From positions 1-38,831 of the forward strand of contig JASHOC010000127.1 in NCBI GenBank assembly GCA_030041305.1: a DNA stretch of 38,831 nt, written 5' to 3'. The translations under genes and the position numbers were made by a program. This DNA is from Acidobacteriaceae bacterium. Lineage in GTDB: Bacteria; Acidobacteriota; Terriglobia; Terriglobales; Acidobacteriaceae. Numbering within the stretch: the first letter of the stretch is position 1; the number at the start of each line of letters is the position of its first letter. The notes below the pieces were generated by a model. That model saw only the letters and a program-made list of their open reading frames with translations, was not told the DNA's origin and did not search any database. Below are positions 35,190-38,831 of the stretch, one piece after another.

Positions 35190-37988
35190 ATGATGGGGCG
35201 ACGACTGGGCGGAGTTGCGGACGCCGGAACCTCCAGCGTCAAAGACCCGCCCTTGGCAATGAACTTCGGCGCCGAACCGCATCCGCCCCCAATCCGCTCG
35301 CGCGCCTCCGCGGTTTGGATGCTTCTCGCCTCCCTCGCTTTGCTTCTGGCTCTCAGCGCTATCGCGGTGCGCCTCGCCGCCGGTCCTCGTTTCGACGTAT
35401 TCGTCCTTCTCGCCGCCCTCGTGTCCGCTTTGCTCCTGGCCTTCCGCCTCTTCATCCGGGTCCGTGACGTGGCCGATCCACCCTCCGGCGCGGGTGCGGT
35501 GAAGAATCTCCTGGATTCCGCCGGACCGGCCATCGTCGCCGTCGGCCTCGACAGCCGCCCCATCTATATCAACCCCGCCGCCGAGCGCCTCCTCGGCTAC
35601 CATGCCCACGAGTTGATGAGCCATTGGATTCAGACCGAGATTTTTGCCCCGGGTGAAGGCGTGCGCCTCGTCACCGAAATGCAGAAACTCTGCCACCTCG
35701 AGAAGCCGGTCGACTCCACGCCCGCCGGCCGCATGGCCGCTTATCTTGACTGCGTTCGCACCCTGCCGCCCAGCATGGTGCCCGGCTTCGAAGCGCAACT
35801 GCGCCGCAAAGACGGCTCAACCCTGCCCGCCACCCTTCACATCTCCGCGTTGCGCGACCCCACAGGTGAGTTTTGCGGCCTCGTCGCCGTGGCCATGGAT
35901 CGCAGTGCGACCCTGCGCCAGGAGCAGGCCCAGCGCGAGTCCCAAGAGCGCTACCGCGACCTTTTCGAAAACTCCAGCGAGATGATCGCCACCCTCAGCC
36001 CTGCAGGCCGCTTCCTCTACGCCAATCCCGCCTGGAAACGCTGCTTCGGCCGCGACAACCCCGAACTTCTGGGTCTCCAATCTTTCGACCAGCTCTTCGA
36101 GGCCGGCTGCCGCAGAGAGGCCGCCGCCCTCTTTCACCGTGCACTCGATGGCGAGGCCGTCGACCGCGCGCCGCTGCGCCACCTCACTTCCGATGGCCGC
36201 ATCCTCGAGCTCGAATTGAGCCTCAGCCAGCGCCAGAAGGCCGGAAATCCGCTCGCCGTCCGTTGCCTCCTGCGCGACGTCACCCAACAAAAGCAGCGGG
36301 AGAATCGCCTCGCCCTGCAGTTGGTCGTCAGCCAGATCGTCGGTGAGAGCGCCTCGCTTGAAGTCGCGGCCATGCGCATCCTTGAAGCCCTCTGCGTCTC
36401 CCAGGGCTGGGATCTGGCCATTCAGTGGCTGGTCGACGCCCGTCAGAACCGTCTCGAGTTCTGCACTGCCTGGGGTGCGCCGGGCAAGCGCGCCGATGCC
36501 GTCATTCGCCAGAGCATGGGCCAAACCCTCGCCAGCGGCAGCGAGCTGCCCGGTCGCGCCTGGAAGGAAGGCCGCGCCGTTTGGGTCGCCGATCTCGCCT
36601 CGCTGTCCCCCACTCCCCGTCTCCAGGCGGCGCTGGAGCACGAGATGTCTTCCGGCTGGGCCGTGCCTGTCCGCGTGGGCAATAACGTCCTCGCGGTCCT
36701 CGAATTCTACTGTCAGCTACCCCTCCGCGAAGACCGTGAAGCCATGGCCGCTGTCGAAACCGCAGCCGCTTCCCTGGGCCAGATGCTGGCGCGCTCCCAG
36801 GAGCGTGGCCGCGCCGAAGAGCTTACCCGCCAGCAGAAGATCCTTCTCGATTCGGTTGCCGACGGCATTTGCGGCGTCGATCCGCACGGCCTGATCAGTT
36901 TCGCCAATCCCGCCGCCGGCCGCCTGCTCGGCGCCTCGCCCCAGGCCCTTACCGGCGCAGGCGTCCACGAACTCCTCCACGGCGCCGCCGCGCCCGAGGA
37001 CCGCTGCGGCGACGACTGCCCCCTCCGCCGTATCGCCGATGGTCACAAAGCGGCTACCGGCGAAGACACCATCTTCCGCACCGATGGTCGGGCCTTTCCT
37101 GCCGAGTACGTTCTGACCCCTATCCTCGATCAAGGCCGCTTCTCCGGTTCCGTCCTCAGCTTTCGCGACATCAGCCAGCGCTTCGCTCTCGATCGTCTCA
37201 AAGACGAGTTCATCTCCACCGTCAGCCACGAACTGCGCACCCCGCTCACCTCCATCCGCGGCGCTCTTGGACTGCTCTCCTCCGGCATCCTCGGCAGCCT
37301 CAGCGAAAAAGCGGCTAACCTGCTCCGCATCGCCGTCACCAACTCTGACCGCCTGGTTCGCCTCATCAACGACATCCTCGATCTCGAACGCATCCAGAGC
37401 GGCCGCGAGCCCCTCGCCTTCCGGTCCGTCCAGTTAGCCGAAATCGTGCGCCAGGCCATCGACGGCATGCAGCCCGTGGCCGAGGCCGGCGGCGTGCAGC
37501 TCATTCACGACACCGTCCAGGCCGAAATCGCCGCCGATCCCGACCGCCTCCTCCAGGTCATCACCAACCTGCTCTCCAACGCCGTCAAATTCTCGCCGCC
37601 CAATTCCACCGTCTCCGTCATGACCCATCCCGGCGCCGAGGGCGTCACCTTGTCGGTCATCGATCACGGCCGCGGCATTCCCGCCGACAAGCTCGAAACC
37701 ATCTTTGGCCGCTTCCAGCAGGTCGACGCCTCGGACGCGCGCCAGAAGGGCGGCAGCGGCCTCGGTCTCGCCATCTGCCGCACCATCGTCCTGCAGCATT
37801 CCGGCCGTATCTGGGCTGAGCGCAATCCCCTTCGCGGCTCGACGTTCCGCGTCTTCCTGCCCTACCAGCCCGCGCCCATTGAGTCGCCCGCCGTAAGCGC
37901 CGCCTGGGAAACCGGCGTCCCGCCAAACCCCGCCGCGCCCGCTCAGGAACCCGGCCCCGCCGCATCGCCCGCCCCTAACCCGGCGTAG
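35190..37988 (+). CDS. Multi-PAS/GAF sensor histidine kinase
   Basis: 932 residues from ATG 35190 (a second ATG follows at 35193; GGGGGA is close). The frame is open to TTG 35088, and ATG 35259 is also possible. Order: two membrane helices (about 39-62 and 67-88), PAS 1 (GPAIVAVGLDSRPIYINPAAERLLGY), PAS 2 (FENSSEMIATLSPAGRFLYANPAW), a GAF-like domain (about 385-535), PAS 3 (SVADGICGVDPHGLISFANPAAGRLLG), HisKA with the phospho-His at about 680 (VSHELRTPLTSIRG), then HATPase boxes (ITNLLSNAVKFSP, DHGRGIP, GGSGLGLAICR). The tail is Pro/Ala-rich. The signal is unknown and no response regulator gene lies in the window. Confidence 0.93.
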   Translation: MMGRRLGGVADAGTSSVKDPPLAMNFGAEPHPPPIRSRASAVWMLLASLALLLALSAIAVRLAAGPRFDVFVLLAALVSALLLAFRLFIRVRDVADPPSGAGAVKNLLDSAGPAIVAVGLDSRPIYINPAAERLLGYHAHELMSHWIQTEIFAPGEGVRLVTEMQKLCHLEKPVDSTPAGRMAAYLDCVRTLPPSMVPGFEAQLRRKDGSTLPATLHISALRDPTGEFCGLVAVAMDRSATLRQEQAQRESQERYRDLFENSSEMIATLSPAGRFLYANPAWKRCFGRDNPELLGLQSFDQLFEAGCRREAAALFHRALDGEAVDRAPLRHLTSDGRILELELSLSQRQKAGNPLAVRCLLRDVTQQKQRENRLALQLVVSQIVGESASLEVAAMRILEALCVSQGWDLAIQWLVDARQNRLEFCTAWGAPGKRADAVIRQSMGQTLASGSELPGRAWKEGRAVWVADLASLSPTPRLQAALEHEMSSGWAVPVRVGNNVLAVLEFYCQLPLREDREAMAAVETAAASLGQMLARSQERGRAEELTRQQKILLDSVADGICGVDPHGLISFANPAAGRLLGASPQALTGAGVHELLHGAAAPEDRCGDDCPLRRIADGHKAATGEDTIFRTDGRAFPAEYVLTPILDQGRFSGSVLSFRDISQRFALDRLKDEFISTVSHELRTPLTSIRGALGLLSSGILGSLSEKAANLLRIAVTNSDRLVRLINDILDLERIQSGREPLAFRSVQLAEIVRQAIDGMQPVAEAGGVQLIHDTVQAEIAADPDRLLQVITNLLSNAVKFSPPNSTVSVMTHPGAEGVTLSVIDHGRGIPADKLETIFGRFQQVDASDARQKGGSGLGLAICRTIVLQHSGRIWAERNPLRGSTFRVFLPYQPAPIESPAVSAAWETGVPPNPAAPAQEPGPAASPAPNPA

Positions 37989-38519
37989 CCGGAACCAAAA
38001 CCTGGCATTTTCCCGAAAGTTGGAGCCTTTGAAAAAATGCCGAAATCCCGCATGAATACTGACCGAAACGTACATCGCCAGAAATATTCTGCGCAAAATG
38101 TGCAGGATTCAAATGGATAGGTACTAAATTCTGATCACTCAAGTCTGGGCTCCCGGTCCCCGGCAATGCGCCTGCGCAACCTCGGCTTCGTATGCGCTGA
38201 TCCCCGGCGCGCTATGCCATTGCCCCCACGCGCTTCGCAGAGCCGCCTGCCCATTCCGAAGGCCAAGCCCGTTCCCGAACCCAATCCCCCATTCGTCGCA
38301 GCTCGTTCTCGAAAAGCGCATTACCCCGTTTGCAACAGTCGAGAATTGGCGCACCTGGAGATCGCTCATCACTCGCCTTCCGCGGACCGATATGGAGCGG
38401 CCCCGGCAACATCCTGTTGCGACTGGCCGCCAAGGTTCGGCGCGGGTTCCTTCAGGTCGGTGCTCACAGCCGAACTTTCCGAAGCTTGATGCCTACCACA
38501 CTCGACCTCGGCGGGCAAA
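37989..38519. other. 530-bp gap with no recognised gene
   Basis: Short overlapping frames on both strands (for example 38139-38372 minus and 38166-38489 plus) have no recognisable domain, start site or consistent codon use. No terminator with a clear stem and T-run follows the kinase. Confidence 0.4.
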
Positions 38520-38831
38520 TTAGGGTTGCATAAGGCTGACCGCCGTCAGGTCTTGGTTGGCCCATTGGCCGGTAGCAGTGGTGTACCAGAACTGCTGCAC
38601 GTGTTCGTTCGTGTCCGCGTAAACGAAATGCGGTCCGTCGTTGGATTGCACCCAGCTGGTGAGGGCGCTGCCGGCTCCGGCTGCGACTGCGCCGGGCACG
38701 TCCATCACGCTTTGGGTGGCCCATGCGCCGGAAGAAATTGTGTACCAGAACTGGCGAAGGTTCCCGCTCGCATCGGCGTAAACGAAGTGCGGACCGTCGT
38801 TGGATTGGACCCAGCTGGTCATGGCGCTGCC
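38520..38831 (-). CDS. C-terminal end of a protein made of 53-residue repeats
   Basis: The last 103 residues of a gene that runs off the right edge. Two repeats are visible, 159 bp apart: TSWVQSNDGPHFVYAD occurs twice exactly, followed by QFWYT and WA.Q at matched positions, with a loop of Gly, Ala and Val between. The repeated Trp, Tyr and Phe, with SNDG, look like blades of a lectin-like or similar beta-propeller, but I cannot name the family. The near identity between repeats suggests recent duplication or gene conversion. No start codon is visible in the window. Confidence 0.7.
   Translation of the reverse strand, partial: GSAMTSWVQSNDGPHFVYADASGNLRQFWYTISSGAWATQSVMDVPGAVAAGAGSALTSWVQSNDGPHFVYADTNEHVQQFWYTTATGQWANQDLTAVSLMQP

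Noticed and set aside
38139..38489. Short frames after the histidine kinase
   Set aside because: No domain, no ribosome site and overlapping frames on both strands.

Overview
The window looks like chromosomal DNA of an Acidobacteriota member, most likely near the Bryobacterales/Solibacter group. This is inferred from gene content and style, not from any marker gene. The DNA is GC-rich, starts often carry clear Shine-Dalgarno sites, and several starts are GTG or TTG. PQQ dehydrogenases, Tat-exported TIM-barrel isomerase-like proteins, PD40-amidohydrolases and a FecR/DUF6600 protein occur together, as is typical of that group. No rRNA, tRNA, CRISPR array, prophage or intact insertion sequence was seen.

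Positions 1-16000 form a periplasmic oxidation region. After a truncated VOC-family gene (minus strand) come a dihaem cytochrome c, a PQQ alcohol dehydrogenase, a CHRD-domain protein and a cytochrome-PQQ fusion, tightly packed or overlapping. Two Tat-signal TIM-barrel proteins and a Tat-signal PD40-amidohydrolase follow. A third PQQ dehydrogenase, a glucosamine-6-phosphate deaminase homologue and a third TIM-barrel protein close the block. The likely theme is oxidation of sugars or alcohols outside the cytoplasm, with electrons passed to cytochromes and products reworked by isomerase/lyase-like proteins. The substrate is unknown and no PQQ biosynthesis genes are present here. Between the first two PQQ genes lies the 5' remnant of a TIM-barrel gene, fused in frame to the CHRD gene. 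It suggests that a PQQ plus TIM-barrel module was duplicated and one copy decayed.

Positions 16000-25000 hold a structured noncoding stretch, a conserved-looking unknown gene, and a long minus-strand gene train ending at a hairpin near 17370. In transcription order the train is dnaX, ybaB/ebfC, recR, a cytochrome c lipoprotein, a membrane protein, a fibronectin-III-like lipoprotein, a fumarylacetoacetate-hydrolase family enzyme, transaldolase and a small membrane protein.

Positions 25000-38831 are mixed: a SET-domain protein with a very basic tail, a TPR protein, a membrane pyrophosphatase (hppA) divergent from a MerR-HTH/TOBE regulator, a FecR/DUF6600 protein, an unknown secreted protein overlapping ruvC, a DUF2062 membrane protein, an S1/P1-type nuclease, a large sensor histidine kinase with no response regulator nearby, and the end of a protein built of 53-residue repeats that runs off the right edge.
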